From contig NZ_FNDB01000009.1 in the NCBI RefSeq assembly GCF_900099915.1, forward strand, positions 1 to 64,000: a DNA stretch of 64,000 nt, read 5' to 3'. Each line of letters starts with the position of its first letter. Position 1 is the first letter of the stretch. The translations under genes and the position numbers were made by a program. Origin of the DNA: Flavobacterium omnivorum. Lineage in GTDB: Bacteria > Bacteroidota > Bacteroidia > Flavobacteriales > Flavobacteriaceae. Of this stretch, positions 26,425 through 35,363 are shown in pieces. The notes under the pieces are model-generated. The model saw only the letters and a list, made by a program, of their open reading frames with translations. It did no database searches and had not been told where the DNA came from.

Positions 26425-28146
26425 TTATTTTAATGAAAAATATTCTGCCAATGGTCCTAAAGCTAATGCTGGAAAGAACGATAATGCCGCAATAATAGCG
26501 ATTACAGCAAAAACCATTACACCAAAAATAGTAGTATCCGTTTTTAAAGTTCCCGCACTTTCTGGAATGTATTTTTTGCTGGCCAATAATCCCGCAATGG
26601 CTAACGGGCCAATAATTGGGATAAATCTTGAAAGCAATAAAACAATTCCTGTTGTTATATTCCAAAACGGATTATTATCCCCTAAACCTTCAAATCCACT
26701 ACCATTATTGGCTGCACTCGACGTATATTCATAAAGCATTTCTGAAAATCCGTGGTGGCCAGGATTATTTAACCAACTTGCTGCATTACCACTAAACCAA
26801 TATCCCATTGCGGTATCATTTGCAGCTAAATAAGAAGCTAAGGCAGTACCTGTCAAAATTAAAAATGGATGCAGAATAGCAATGAAAGCAGCAATTTTAA
26901 CTTCTCGAGCTTCAATTTTCTTCCCTAAAAATTCCGGCGTTCTACCCACCATTAAACCAGATATAAATACCGCTAAAATGATAAAAACATAGAAATTTAA
27001 CCAGCCTACGCCACAACCTCCGTAAAAGGCATTAATCATCATGGCTAACAGCTGCGTAGCTCCTGCAACTGGCATTGCACTATCATGCATACTATTCACA
27101 GAACCTGTTGAAATTACAGTAGTAGCAATACTCCAAAAACCTGAAATTGCAGGTCCAAAACGAACTTCCTTTCCTTCCATCGCTCCAGTGGCTTGCGTAA
27201 TTCCCATTCTTTCAATAGCAGGATTCCCATTAAGTTCGCTGATAACAGTTGGGACTACTAAGAGTAAAAAACCAATCGTCATCACTCCAAAAACAACATA
27301 GGAAAATTTCCTTTTCTTGAGGTAAAAACCTAAAGCAAAAATCATGGCAAAAGGGATGAGTAACTGTGCACATAATTCAACCGCATTTGTGAAATAAGTT
27401 GGATTCTCTAGTGGATGTGCTGAGTTAGCACCAAAAAACCCACCTCCATTAGTTCCAATATGTTTGATCCCAATAAAAGCTGCAGCTGATCCGCGAGACA
27501 CTTCACTAGTATCGCCTTGTAAAGTCACTATTTTATCTTTTCCTTCAAACGTCATTGGCGTGCCGCTGAATATTAAAATTACAGCTACAACAGCTGAAAG
27601 TGGTAACAAAACACGAATACAACTCTTGAGAAAAAAATTATAAAAATTACCTAGTTTATCCGTTGCTCTTTCTTTCATAGCAAGAAAAACCATTGCGGCA
27701 GCTGCCATTCCAATACCTGCCGAAACAAATTGTAAGAACATCAACACCATCTGAGATAGATAAGACAACCCAGATTCACCAGAATAATGCTGCAGATTAC
27801 AGTTCACTAAAAATGAAATAGCAGTGTTAAAAGCCAAATCAGCAGTCATTGACGGATTATTATCCGGATTTAAAGGCAACATACCTTGTGTGAGCAAAAC
27901 AAAGAAACAAAGGAAAAACCAAACCATATTGACGCTCAAGAGTGCTTTTAGGTGTTGTTTCCAGTTCATTTCGTCAGTAGCATTGATGCCACTGACTTTG
28001 AAAATTAATTTTTCAATCGGGTTGACAATAGGGTCAAGCAATGTTTTATCTCCAGCATAAATTTTGGCAATATAACGCCCCAGAGGAATTGCTAAAACTA
28101 AAGAAATAATAAAAATACTGATGACACCAAATACTTCTGTATTCAT
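26425..28146 (-). CDS. kdpA: Potassium-transporting ATPase subunit A
   Basis: The 573-residue channel-like subunit binds and moves K+. It has about ten hydrophobic segments and the four selectivity-filter-like loops of the family, for example NCNLQHYSGE, IGTNGGGFFGANSAHP, GGCGVGWLN and the EYTSSAANNGSGFEG region. Length is normal. It is preceded by two tiny KdpF-type frames and followed closely by kdpB. Confidence 0.98.
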   Translation of the reverse strand: MNTEVFGVISIFIISLVLAIPLGRYIAKIYAGDKTLLDPIVNPIEKLIFKVSGINATDEMNWKQHLKALLSVNMVWFFLCFFVLLTQGMLPLNPDNNPSMTADLAFNTAISFLVNCNLQHYSGESGLSYLSQMVLMFLQFVSAGIGMAAAAMVFLAMKERATDKLGNFYNFFLKSCIRVLLPLSAVVAVILIFSGTPMTFEGKDKIVTLQGDTSEVSRGSAAAFIGIKHIGTNGGGFFGANSAHPLENPTYFTNAVELCAQLLIPFAMIFALGFYLKKRKFSYVVFGVMTIGFLLLVVPTVISELNGNPAIERMGITQATGAMEGKEVRFGPAISGFWSIATTVISTGSVNSMHDSAMPVAGATQLLAMMINAFYGGCGVGWLNFYVFIILAVFISGLMVGRTPEFLGKKIEAREVKIAAFIAILHPFLILTGTALASYLAANDTAMGYWFSGNAASWLNNPGHHGFSEMLYEYTSSAANNGSGFEGLGDNNPFWNITTGIVLLLSRFIPIIGPLAIAGLLASKKYIPESAGTLKTDTTIFGVMVFAVIAIIAALSFFPALALGPLAEYFSLK

Positions 28147-28207
28147 AATGAAATTTTAAATTGTTGGTTTTTTGTAGGTGATTTAATCCCTAATTTTCAG
28201 GAGAGGA

Positions 28208-28285
28208 TCAAAATTTTTCGGGTTTGATTAATACATAAATCAAATAAGCGAAAACAAGTAGTGCAATAATAAATAACGCTATCAT
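28208..28285 (-). CDS. kdpF: Potassium-transporting ATPase subunit F
   Basis: A 25-residue peptide, MIALFIIALLVFAYLIYVLIKPEKF, has one TM helix followed by the KPE-(K/R)-F ending that is typical of KdpF. It lies 61 bp before kdpA in the standard position. KdpF stabilises the KdpABC complex. I see it by translating the minus strand from ATG 28285. Confidence 0.85.
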   Translation of the reverse strand: MIALFIIALLVFAYLIYVLIKPEKF

Positions 28286-28289
28286 AGTT

Positions 28290-28376
28290 TTAGATTTTAT
28301 CGAAAAAATCGACGGTTTTAAAGCAAATCGCAAACAGCAAAATGGCTAATGCGCTTAAAATAAAAATACTTATCAT
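28290..28376 (-). CDS. Second KdpF-like membrane micropeptide
   Basis: A 28-residue frame (MISIFILSALAILLFAIC, then FKTVDFFDKI) ends 4 bp before kdpF. It has one hydrophobic helix and a short charged tail, so it looks like a KdpF relative or a separate micropeptide of the same complex. It lacks the KPE-F ending. It starts 16 bp behind the 89-residue gene's stop codon. Confidence 0.55.
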   Translation of the reverse strand: MISIFILSALAILLFAICFKTVDFFDKI

Positions 28377-28392
28377 GGGTATAAAAATTAGG

Positions 28393-28662
28393 TTAAACTC
28401 CTACTGCATTGATGTGTTTAACATATTCTGCTTTTAAAGCACTAGGAAACAGATTAGAAATGGAGCATTTGCGCAACTCCATAAAAGAAGACACAGAAAA
28501 AACATAGACAGTAGAAATAACATTTTTAGTTTCGTTGCGTCCTGTCCTTAGTAAATCTTCGGCGATGGCTAGACATTTTTTAGCGCGATGGATGTTTCCA
28601 GAAACAATAGCCTTTTGGGTGATTTCAGCAAACCGTTCCGCTTGTCTGTAAATTGTATTCAC
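28393..28662 (-). CDS. Conserved small protein at the head of the kdp operon
   Basis: The 89-residue helical protein (RQAERFAEITQKAIVSGN, KKCLAIAEDLLRTGR, STVYVFSVSSFMEL, ending YVKHINAVGV) has a TPR-like look, and I recall similar proteins near flavobacterial kdp genes. The start is odd. The only usual codon is GTG at 28662, but the frame continues upstream as IKIFLTKNQ, with ATA where relatives would be expected to have ATG. It is the first gene after a candidate sigma-54 promoter. Function unknown; a role in Kdp assembly or control is a guess. Confidence 0.65.
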   Translation of the reverse strand: MNTIYRQAERFAEITQKAIVSGNIHRAKKCLAIAEDLLRTGRNETKNVISTVYVFSVSSFMELRKCSISNLFPSALKAEYVKHINAVGV

Positions 28663-28692
28663 TTGGTTTTTCGTAAGAAAAATTTTTATGTT

Positions 28693-28708
28693 CCCCGAGC
28701 TTATGCCA
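28693..28708 (-). promoter_or_regulatory. Candidate sigma-54 promoter of the kdp operon
   Basis: The minus strand reads TGGCATAAGCTCGGGG. The -24 half (TGGCAYR) is perfect, but the -12 dinucleotide is GG where GC is expected. The distance between the two halves is correct, and the predicted transcript start lies about 20 nt before the GTG start. A neighbouring gene encodes a sigma-54 activator. A direct repeat GGAACATA flanks the -24 element. Confidence 0.45.
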
Positions 28709-28788
28709 AAATATGTTCCGATAAATTAGAATTCCTGTAACATGTTGTATTAGAAGACTTGACTGATTCTATGCCGTGAAACAGCACA

Positions 28789-28817
28789 AAAAAACCCTAT
28801 CATTTTGATAAGGTTTT
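28789..28817 (-). terminator. Terminator of the sigma-54 regulator gene
   Basis: An imperfect stem (AAAACC-TATC/GATA-GGTTTT) lies about 90 bp past the stop codon and is followed on the minus strand by a run of eight T. It separates the regulator transcript from the kdp structural operon. Confidence 0.7.
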
Positions 28818-28905
28818 CTCATTATAATAGGATTTATTCAAAGTTTGAGTTAGTTAATACGACTCACAAAGTTTAAAATAGTCTTAGGGGATTGCATTCT
28901 AAAAA

Positions 28906-30246
28906 TTACAGAATATGGTACTCGTCTAACTTTCGATATAAAGTAGCAACACCTATTTCGAGTAATCGAGCGGTTTCGGCTTTATTGCCTTTCGTGTAGT
29001 TCAGCACTTTCTGAATGTGCAATTTTTCTACACTTTGCATTGAAAACGCAGACATTATTTTAGAAGTGTTATCTGCTTGATGTTGTATTTCATAGGGCAA
29101 AACATCTTGAGTCAAACAATCACCATTGCATAAAATGACGGAACGTTCAATGACATTTCTTAATTCTCTAATATTTCCTGGCCAATGATAGATTTCCAAT
29201 TTTTTCAAGAATTCCGAATCAATTTCTAACTTTCTACGATTAATTTTTTCTGAAAATTGTTTGACAAAATAGAGCGTTAATGGGGAAATATCTTTTACAC
29301 GTTCCCGCAATGGAGGAATTTTGATTTCGAAAATATTCAATCGAAAGTATAAATCCTGCCGGAAACGATGTGCGTCGCTTTCTGACTTTAAATCTCTATT
29401 GGTTGCAGCTATCAAGCGAAAATTCGATTTTCTTGGAGTGGAATCCCCAACAGGAATGTACTCGCTAGTTTCTATCACACGTAGTAGCTTGGCTTGCAAA
29501 TCGATTGGCATTTCACCTATTTCGTCCAGAAATAAGGTTCCGCCATTGACTTCTTCAATAAATCCTTTTTTATCTTTTATGGCGCCAGTAAAGGCGCCTT
29601 GCTTGTGCCCAAATAATTCACTTTCGAGAATTTCTTTGCTAAAGGTGCTGCAGTTTAAAGCCACAAATGACTTTCCTACTCGATTGCTATTTTCATGAAT
29701 AGCTTGTGCAAAAACCTCTTTTCCAGTTCCGGTTTCACCGGTTAAAAGTACGGTTGAATCTGTTTTTGCCACTTTTTTTGCTAAATCAATTACTTGCTCC
29801 AACCCTTTAGATTTTCCGATGATGGAATCAAAAGAATATTTATCTGAAATTCGTTTTTCTAGTTGTTCTACTTTCCTTTGTAATTGTACTTTTTCCAATG
29901 CTTTGTACAAAAGTGGAATGATTTTATCATTGTCATCGCCCTTAACAATATAATCAAAAGCACCATTTTTCATGGCTTGAACGCCATCAGAAATCTTGCC
30001 GAAAGCAGTGAGCAAGATAACTTCGGTTAAGGGAAAGGTACTCTTTATTTTTTCGAGAAAATCAACACCGTTCCCATCAGGAAGCTTGACATCACAAAGA
30101 ACCACATCAATAGCTGTATGTTCTAATTTTTTGAAACCTGATTTTAAATCAGAGGCTTCTACAACGTCAAAACCTTCTGATTTTACAATTCTGGCGAGAA
30201 GCCCGCGCAGTTTTTCTTCGTCGTCGATAATTAGAATGTTTTTCAA
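28906..30246 (-). CDS. Sigma-54-dependent response regulator of the Kdp locus
   Basis: The 446-residue NtrC-type activator has a receiver domain (1-120; D8, D9 and phospho-acceptor D52 in LCDVKLPDG), an AAA+ domain with Walker A GETGTGK (170-176), the sigma-54 contact loop GAFTGA (217-222) and LFLDEIGEM, and a C-terminal Fis-type helix-turn-helix (NKAETARLLEIGVATLYRKL). It stands where an OmpR-type KdpE would be expected. The start codon is TTG at 30246; no ATG lies near, and a promoter-like element 27 bp upstream supports it. It likely takes phosphate from the kinase at 19465-21201. Confidence 0.93.
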   Translation of the reverse strand: MKNILIIDDEEKLRGLLARIVKSEGFDVVEASDLKSGFKKLEHTAIDVVLCDVKLPDGNGVDFLEKIKSTFPLTEVILLTAFGKISDGVQAMKNGAFDYIVKGDDNDKIIPLLYKALEKVQLQRKVEQLEKRISDKYSFDSIIGKSKGLEQVIDLAKKVAKTDSTVLLTGETGTGKEVFAQAIHENSNRVGKSFVALNCSTFSKEILESELFGHKQGAFTGAIKDKKGFIEEVNGGTLFLDEIGEMPIDLQAKLLRVIETSEYIPVGDSTPRKSNFRLIAATNRDLKSESDAHRFRQDLYFRLNIFEIKIPPLRERVKDISPLTLYFVKQFSEKINRRKLEIDSEFLKKLEIYHWPGNIRELRNVIERSVILCNGDCLTQDVLPYEIQHQADNTSKIMSAFSMQSVEKLHIQKVLNYTKGNKAETARLLEIGVATLYRKLDEYHIL

Positions 30247-30272
30247 AATAGGATCTCTATAAATTTAAAATA

Positions 30273-30300
30273 CAAAGCTACCTTTTTAAATGCACACAAA
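30273..30300 (-). promoter_or_regulatory. Candidate promoter of the sigma-54 regulator gene
   Basis: On the minus strand TTTG, 16 bp, then TAGCTTTG: both elements match the Bacteroidota consensus, with a slightly short spacer. The -7 element is 27 bp before the TTG start codon. Confidence 0.5.
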
Positions 30301-30314
30301 TAAATAAACAGGGT

Positions 30315-30746
30315 TTACTTCCTTCGAGTATCAATCAGATGAATGATTTTCCAACTTTTATCTTCTTTGAAAAGTGTAAAAGCATTCACGCCTTTATGAA
30401 TCAATTTTTCATTAATATAAAACTCATAAGGCGTCCAAGCATGCGCCATAGCTCCGTCTACTTGAATAGAAAAACTTATAATTTTTTCGAAAAACTTTAA
30501 ATCCACAGGAATAGAAGCGATGGATTTATAAAATGTTTGCAGTTTTTCATTAGATAAAGTATTGCCTTTGCTGCTCTCAGCAATGGATTGCAAAATCATG
30601 TCATCTTCGCAAAGAGTCTTTAATTTTGTTGAATCTTTAGCATGAAAAGCTATGAAAAAAGTTTCAATTACTTTTTGAATCTCTTGATTTTGCGCCTGTG
30701 AATATACGGAGCAAAGCAATAAAATTAATATTAGCATTTTTCGCAT
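30315..30746 (-). CDS. Secreted NTF2-like (SnoaL/DUF4440 type) protein
   Basis: The 143-residue protein has a signal peptide (MRKMLILILLLCSVYSQAQ) followed by one NTF2-like fold: an N-terminal helix pair (IQKVIETFFIAFHAKDSTKL), then strands ending GVNAFTLFKEDKSWKIIHLIDTRRK. Proteins of this fold bind small molecules or act as minor enzymes; no catalytic residues can be assigned. A similar protein lies at 32427-32843, on the other side of panB. It is divergent from panB. Confidence 0.8.
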   Translation of the reverse strand: MRKMLILILLLCSVYSQAQNQEIQKVIETFFIAFHAKDSTKLKTLCEDDMILQSIAESSKGNTLSNEKLQTFYKSIASIPVDLKFFEKIISFSIQVDGAMAHAWTPYEFYINEKLIHKGVNAFTLFKEDKSWKIIHLIDTRRK

Positions 30747-30847
30747 GATTCCTTTTTTAGTTAATTTGTATCTAAAACAATATTAGTGTTACATTTTTCA
30801 TCAAAAATTATACATTTTATTACCTTTACAAGCTTAAAATAACAACT

Positions 30848-31666
30848 ATGTCTGTCGCTAAAAAAGATTACAAAAGGATTACCACGAAATCACTGATTGA
30901 TATGAAAGCCAACGGAGAAAAAATCTCTATGCTAACGGCTTATGATTACACTATGGCAAAAATCGTTGATACTGCCGGAATCGATGTAATTCTCGTGGGT
31001 GATTCTGCTTCAAATGTCATGGCAGGTCATGAAACAACATTGCCTATCACTTTAGATCAGATGATCTACCATGCCTCCTCTGTGGTTAGAGCTATAGAAA
31101 GAGCTTTAGTAGTCGTGGATTTACCTTTTGGAAGCTATCAATCAGACCCGAAAGAAGCCTTGCGATCTGCTATTAGAATTATGAAAGAAAGCGGTGGACA
31201 CGCCGTAAAGTTAGAAGGTGGTAAAGAAATTAAAGAGTCGATCAAAAAAATATTAAACGCAGGAATTCCTGTTATGGGCCATTTGGGTTTAACCCCACAA
31301 TCCATTTATAAATTTGGAACTTATACCGTTCGCGCTAAAGAAGAAGAAGAAGCACATAAGTTAATCGAAGATGCTAAATTACTTGAAAGACTGGGTTGCT
31401 TCGCCTTAGTTTTAGAAAAAATACCAGCACATTTAGCCGAGAAAGTAGCCCAAAGCATATCGATTCCAGTTATAGGCATTGGCGCAGGTGGCGGAGTTGA
31501 CGGACAGGTTCTGGTAATTCATGACATGTTAGGAATGAATAATGAATTTAGCCCTCGTTTCTTGAGAAGATATATGGATTTGTATGAAGGAATGACAAAA
31601 GCCATTGGCCAGTATGTTGCCGATGTAAAATCGAGTGATTTCCCTAATGCAAATGAGCAATATTAA
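30848..31666 (+). CDS. panB: 3-methyl-2-oxobutanoate hydroxymethyltransferase
   Basis: The 272-residue ketopantoate-forming enzyme (first step of pantothenate/CoA synthesis) uses 5,10-methylene-tetrahydrofolate. Motifs are [60 protein letters not shown] and [15 protein letters not shown]. The length is typical. It starts 101 bp from the divergent NTF2-like gene and leads, after 20 bp, into an RluA-type pseudouridine synthase; the pairing is probably a simple operon. Confidence 0.97.
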   Translation: MSVAKKDYKRITTKSLIDMKANGEKISMLTAYDYTMAKIVDTAGIDVILVGDSASNVMAGHETTLPITLDQMIYHASSVVRAIERALVVVDLPFGSYQSDPKEALRSAIRIMKESGGHAVKLEGGKEIKESIKKILNAGIPVMGHLGLTPQSIYKFGTYTVRAKEEEEAHKLIEDAKLLERLGCFALVLEKIPAHLAEKVAQSISIPVIGIGAGGGVDGQVLVIHDMLGMNNEFSPRFLRRYMDLYEGMTKAIGQYVADVKSSDFPNANEQY

Positions 31667-31686
31667 TCCAATAAAAGGGAACTAAT

Positions 31687-32376
31687 ATGAAGGTTATATC
31701 TAATAAAAACAATATCCAAATTCTACATGAAGACAACCACCTCATTGTGGTCAATAAGCGTGTGGGCGATATTGTACAAGGCGATAAAACGGGTGATAAA
31801 CCACTGTCTGATGTAGTTAAAGAATACATTAAAGACAAATATAGTAAGCCTGGAGAAGTATTCCTGGGCGTCGTACATCGTTTAGACCGACCTACAACTG
31901 GAATTGTGGTTTTTGCCCGCACCAGTAAAGCATTGACGAGAATGAATGAGCTGTTTAGTAATCGGAAAACTCAAAAAACCTACTGGTGTATTGTCAAAAA
32001 TAAACCTTTAGAGTCTGAAGATAAACTCGTTCATTACTTAAAAAGAAACGAAAAAAACAATTCTTCAAAAGCACATTTAAAAGAAGTTCCTGACAGTAAA
32101 CTAGCGAGTTTAGATTACAAAATAATTAAGGAACTCAACAATTATTTCGCTTTGGAGATCAATCTTCATACTGGTAGACACCATCAAATCAGGGCGCAAC
32201 TTTCGGCTATTGGTTCCCCAATAAAAGGCGATTTAAAATATGGTTTTGACCGAAGTAATTCCGATGGTGGAATTCATTTGCACGCTCGGAAATTAGTTTT
32301 TGAACATCCTGTAACCAAAGAAAATATTGAAATCTTGGCGCCAACTCCTGATGATGTAATTTGGAATGCAATTTAG
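31687..32376 (+). CDS. RluA family pseudouridine synthase
   Basis: This 229-residue enzyme isomerises uridine to pseudouridine in rRNA or tRNA. It shows the catalytic Asp67 within VVHRLDRPTTGIVVFA, an N-terminal ILHEDNHLIVVNK and the C-terminal LHTGRHHQIRAQL. No S4 RNA-binding domain precedes it, which is common for the short RluA group; the exact target base cannot be assigned. It follows panB by 20 bp. Confidence 0.93.
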   Translation: MKVISNKNNIQILHEDNHLIVVNKRVGDIVQGDKTGDKPLSDVVKEYIKDKYSKPGEVFLGVVHRLDRPTTGIVVFARTSKALTRMNELFSNRKTQKTYWCIVKNKPLESEDKLVHYLKRNEKNNSSKAHLKEVPDSKLASLDYKIIKELNNYFALEINLHTGRHHQIRAQLSAIGSPIKGDLKYGFDRSNSDGGIHLHARKLVFEHPVTKENIEILAPTPDDVIWNAI

Positions 32377-32426
32377 AAATCTCATTTCATATAAATATTT
32401 CGTCACAACCTTTCACTAAAAAAAAA

Positions 32427-32843
32427 CTAACTAGAATGGTCAACTACGATTTTCCAACCTTCTTTAAATTTTTCTACTATTAAAGTAAAAAATCCTTTTT
32501 GTTCTCCTTTTTCCATTTGTAAATTCCAACCTCCTAAAACAAAGGCGTGTTTGCTATCAATCATTTTTATTTGTTTGATATCAAAAGTTAGAGTACCCAT
32601 TGCAGCTTTGTCAGGATAAACTTGTTGATAGATCTCTAAGTTTTTTTGCCAGCCGTAAAATGGTCCTGTTTTTCCAACAAACAGTAAAGAATCGGATTTT
32701 AAATAACCTTGCATATACCCGATCATATCCCCATTATTCCAATCTAAACGTTGTTTCTCTAAAACTGCTTTAATTTCTTTCTCTTGAGCAATTGATAAAT
32801 AACCACAAAATAAGAGCATAATTGATAATATGATTTTTTTCAT
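32427..32843 (-). CDS. Secreted NTF2-like (DUF4440 type) protein
   Basis: The 138-residue protein has a signal peptide (cut before QEKEIKAV) and one NTF2/SnoaL domain: AVLEKQRLDWNNGDMIGYMQGYLKSD, GKTGPFYGW, MIDSKHAFVLGGWNLQ and FTLIVEKFKEGWKIVVDHSS. The DWNNGD and HAFVLGGW patterns match DUF4440-like proteins. It is probably periplasmic. Function unknown; it resembles the protein at 30315-30746 in size and layout but is clearly diverged. Confidence 0.82.
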   Translation of the reverse strand: MKKIILSIMLLFCGYLSIAQEKEIKAVLEKQRLDWNNGDMIGYMQGYLKSDSLLFVGKTGPFYGWQKNLEIYQQVYPDKAAMGTLTFDIKQIKMIDSKHAFVLGGWNLQMEKGEQKGFFTLIVEKFKEGWKIVVDHSS

Positions 32844-33237
32844 TTTTTTTACGATTTGATTGATTTTAACTTTATTGTGGACAACCTTTATCCCTTTTCA
32901 TAAATCAAATGTATTCAAAAAATCGTGTTCATTCCCATTTAATTTTATGAAATATTGTACTATAAAATACTTGAACTACTTTTTAATTTTTGTACTATTT
33001 TACCCCACATGCAGCGTTAATTATTTATTCTTGTACATCTCATAAATTCATTTTCAGGATAAAAAATTAGTTTTTATTTATACTTCTCTTAAACAAAATA
33101 TGAAAATCTTGGCAATAAAGCCATGTGATTTACTGTAGAAATTCTAATTATTAACAATTCAAAACAAAAAAATTACGAACGTACAGCTAAATAAAAAGAA
33201 TAAAATTCTCTTTTTTTATTTTAGTTCCCAAAGAAAG
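32844..33237. other. Gene-free stretch
   Basis: A 61-codon frame (32860-33045) exists but is AT-driven low-complexity sequence without a credible start context. No repeat or RNA structure was recognised. Confidence 0.45.
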
Positions 33238-33267
33238 TTGCTATCAGTTAATAATTATGTAATTTTA
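33238..33267 (+). promoter_or_regulatory. Candidate promoter of the aldehyde dehydrogenase operon
   Basis: TTG, 19 bp, then TAATTTTA: correct spacing, and the -7 element is one base off TAnnTTTG. It lies 15 bp before the ATG. Confidence 0.4.
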
Positions 33268-33282
33268 AATTAAAATCATTTT

Positions 33283-34611
33283 ATGAATAAAATTATCGAT
33301 TTAAAACAACGAAAAGAATCTCTTAAAAAATTATTGTACGTCATTACAAAATATGAAGAGGAAATTATCAAAGCATTATACAATGATTTTAAAAAACCTG
33401 CTTTTGAAGCCGTTTTAACAGAGACCAATTATGTTATCTCTGACTTAAAGGAAACTATAAAAAATATAAATTCTTGGGCTAAGCCAAAGAAAGTTAGTGC
33501 TTCGTTGTTGAATTTCCCCTCTTCAGATTATGTTTACAGTGAACCTTATGGCCATGTTTTAATACTTTCACCATGGAATTATCCATTTCAATTAGCGTTA
33601 TGCCCTTTGGTGGCTGCAGTAGCCGCTGGAAATAAAGTGACGTTAAAACCATCCGAACTTACACCACACACTGCTGCTATTATTTCCAAAATTATAATTG
33701 AAACTTTTCCTGTAAAAGAGGTTGTAGTTGTCACTGGTGATGCTACTGTGGCGACGGAATTGTTAAAAAAACGGTGGGATTATATTTTTTTTACAGGAAG
33801 TGTCGCTGTGGGGAAAATAGTGGCGAAGGCTGCCGCCGAAAACTTAACTCCTGTTACTCTAGAGTTGGGAGGAAAAAGCCCTTGCATTGTTGATGAAACG
33901 GCTAATTTAGAATTGAGCGCCCGTCGTATTGTATGGGGGAAAATTATAAATGCAGGACAAACATGCGTTGCTCCTGATTATATTTTGGTACATCATAAAA
34001 TGAAGGACACTTTAGTGAAATTCTTAATTCTGGAAATTGAAAAAGCATTAGGAACAAATCCAGAAGAATCTCCAGACTATGCTAGAATTATTAATTTAAA
34101 AAACTGGGAACGTCAATTGAGTTTATTGGAAAATCAAAAAACGCTCTTAGGAGGAAAATCTAATAAAGAAAGCTTATACCTAGCTCCTACTTTACTCGAC
34201 GAACCTAAAATGGACAGTAAAGTCATGCAGGAGGAAATTTTTGGTCCCATACTTCCCATACTTTCTTATAAAACAAAAGCAGATATTGAGAAAATAATTT
34301 TAAGCTTTGAAAAACCATTATCATTGTATTTATTTACTCAAAATAAATCCTTTGTTGATGAAGTATTACAAAAATATTCGTTTGGTGGCGGTTGTATCAA
34401 TGATACGGTAATTCATTTGGTTAATAATAAATTACCCTTTGGTGGTGTTGGAAATTCTGGTATGGGTGCTTACCATGGAAAATTGAGTTTTGATATTTTT
34501 TCCCATAAAAAAGCGATCGTAAAAAGAGGAACTTGGCTTGATTTACCGCTGCGTTATGCACCGTATAAAGACAAATTACAAACCATTCAAAAATTATTGA
34601 AATGGATTTAA
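33283..34611 (+). CDS. Aldehyde dehydrogenase
   Basis: The 442-residue NAD(P)-dependent enzyme oxidises aldehydes to acids. It shows the cofactor-binding LILSPWNYPFQLAL and KPSELTPHT, Glu194 in VTLELGGKSP and catalytic Cys228 in NAGQTCVAPDY. The C-terminal FGGGCINDTVIH and LPFGGVGNSGMG are typical of class 3 (fatty/medium-chain) ALDHs. The shorter length (about 440-460) and the C-terminal hydrophobic/basic tail also fit that class. It overlaps the nitroreductase gene by 10 bp. Substrate not assigned. Confidence 0.94.
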   Translation: MNKIIDLKQRKESLKKLLYVITKYEEEIIKALYNDFKKPAFEAVLTETNYVISDLKETIKNINSWAKPKKVSASLLNFPSSDYVYSEPYGHVLILSPWNYPFQLALCPLVAAVAAGNKVTLKPSELTPHTAAIISKIIIETFPVKEVVVVTGDATVATELLKKRWDYIFFTGSVAVGKIVAKAAAENLTPVTLELGGKSPCIVDETANLELSARRIVWGKIINAGQTCVAPDYILVHHKMKDTLVKFLILEIEKALGTNPEESPDYARIINLKNWERQLSLLENQKTLLGGKSNKESLYLAPTLLDEPKMDSKVMQEEIFGPILPILSYKTKADIEKIILSFEKPLSLYLFTQNKSFVDEVLQKYSFGGGCINDTVIHLVNNKLPFGGVGNSGMGAYHGKLSFDIFSHKKAIVKRGTWLDLPLRYAPYKDKLQTIQKLLKWI

Positions 34612-35339
34612 GCACTGAAAAATCAGTGAGCGAAGCTATTAAATACAGACGCTCTGTCCGTGTTTTTAAAAATGAAGCAATTGATATTCAAAAAGTAAAA
34701 GACTGCATTCAATTAGCGGCTTTAGCACCTACTAGCAGCAATATGCAGCTTTGGGAGTTCTACCATGTAGTGTCTCCAGATTGCATAGAGCAGATTGCTA
34801 AAGCAAGTTTTGATCAAAATGCAGCAAAAACGGCACAGCAACTAGTTATCGTTGTCACGAGAAAAGACCTTTGGCGCAAAAGAGTTAAATCAAATATTGA
34901 GTATCTAAAAGTTCAATATGGCAATAAACCGGAAGCCGATTATTCGAAGAGAGAAAAGTTTGCTTTAAATTATTATCAGAAAATTATTAATGCTCTTTAT
35001 TTTGATTTTTTTGGAATCATTGGAATGATTAAATTCCTTGCTTTTCAAATTATTGGAATATTCAAACCCATTTACAGACAGGCTCGACAAAGCGATATGC
35101 GGATTGTAGCACATAAAAGCGCCGGACTTGCGGCACAAAATTTTATGATTGGTATGGCTGCAATAAATTATGATACCTGTCCCATGGAAGGTTTTGATTC
35201 GTTGAGAATTAAAAAAATATTACATTTACCGGCTTCTGCAGAAATAAATATGATTTTGGGATGCTGGATCAGAGCTACAAATGGGATTTATGGGGAGCGA
35301 TTTCGTATCCCTTTTAAAGAAACTTATTTTAAAATATAA
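34602..35339 (+). CDS. Nitroreductase family protein
   Basis: The 245-residue FMN-dependent oxidoreductase has the N-terminal IKYRRSVRVFKNEAID and LAALAPTSSNMQLWEFY (FMN-phosphate contacts). A long central insert (KFALNYYQKI...QARQSDMRIV) and the late GLAAQNFMIGMAAINYDTCPMEGFD follow. It reduces nitro groups or quinones with NAD(P)H in the cytoplasm; the natural substrate is unknown. The 10-bp overlap with the ALDH gene implies translational coupling. Confidence 0.92.
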   Translation: MDLSTEKSVSEAIKYRRSVRVFKNEAIDIQKVKDCIQLAALAPTSSNMQLWEFYHVVSPDCIEQIAKASFDQNAAKTAQQLVIVVTRKDLWRKRVKSNIEYLKVQYGNKPEADYSKREKFALNYYQKIINALYFDFFGIIGMIKFLAFQIIGIFKPIYRQARQSDMRIVAHKSAGLAAQNFMIGMAAINYDTCPMEGFDSLRIKKILHLPASAEINMILGCWIRATNGIYGERFRIPFKETYFKI

Positions 35340-35363
35340 CCAATTAAATAATACTAAAACCAA

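Noticed and set aside
32860..33045. 61-codon frame downstream-facing in the 33-kb gap
   Set aside because: Low-complexity AT-rich translation, no conserved features, and it begins just beside the start of a divergent gene.
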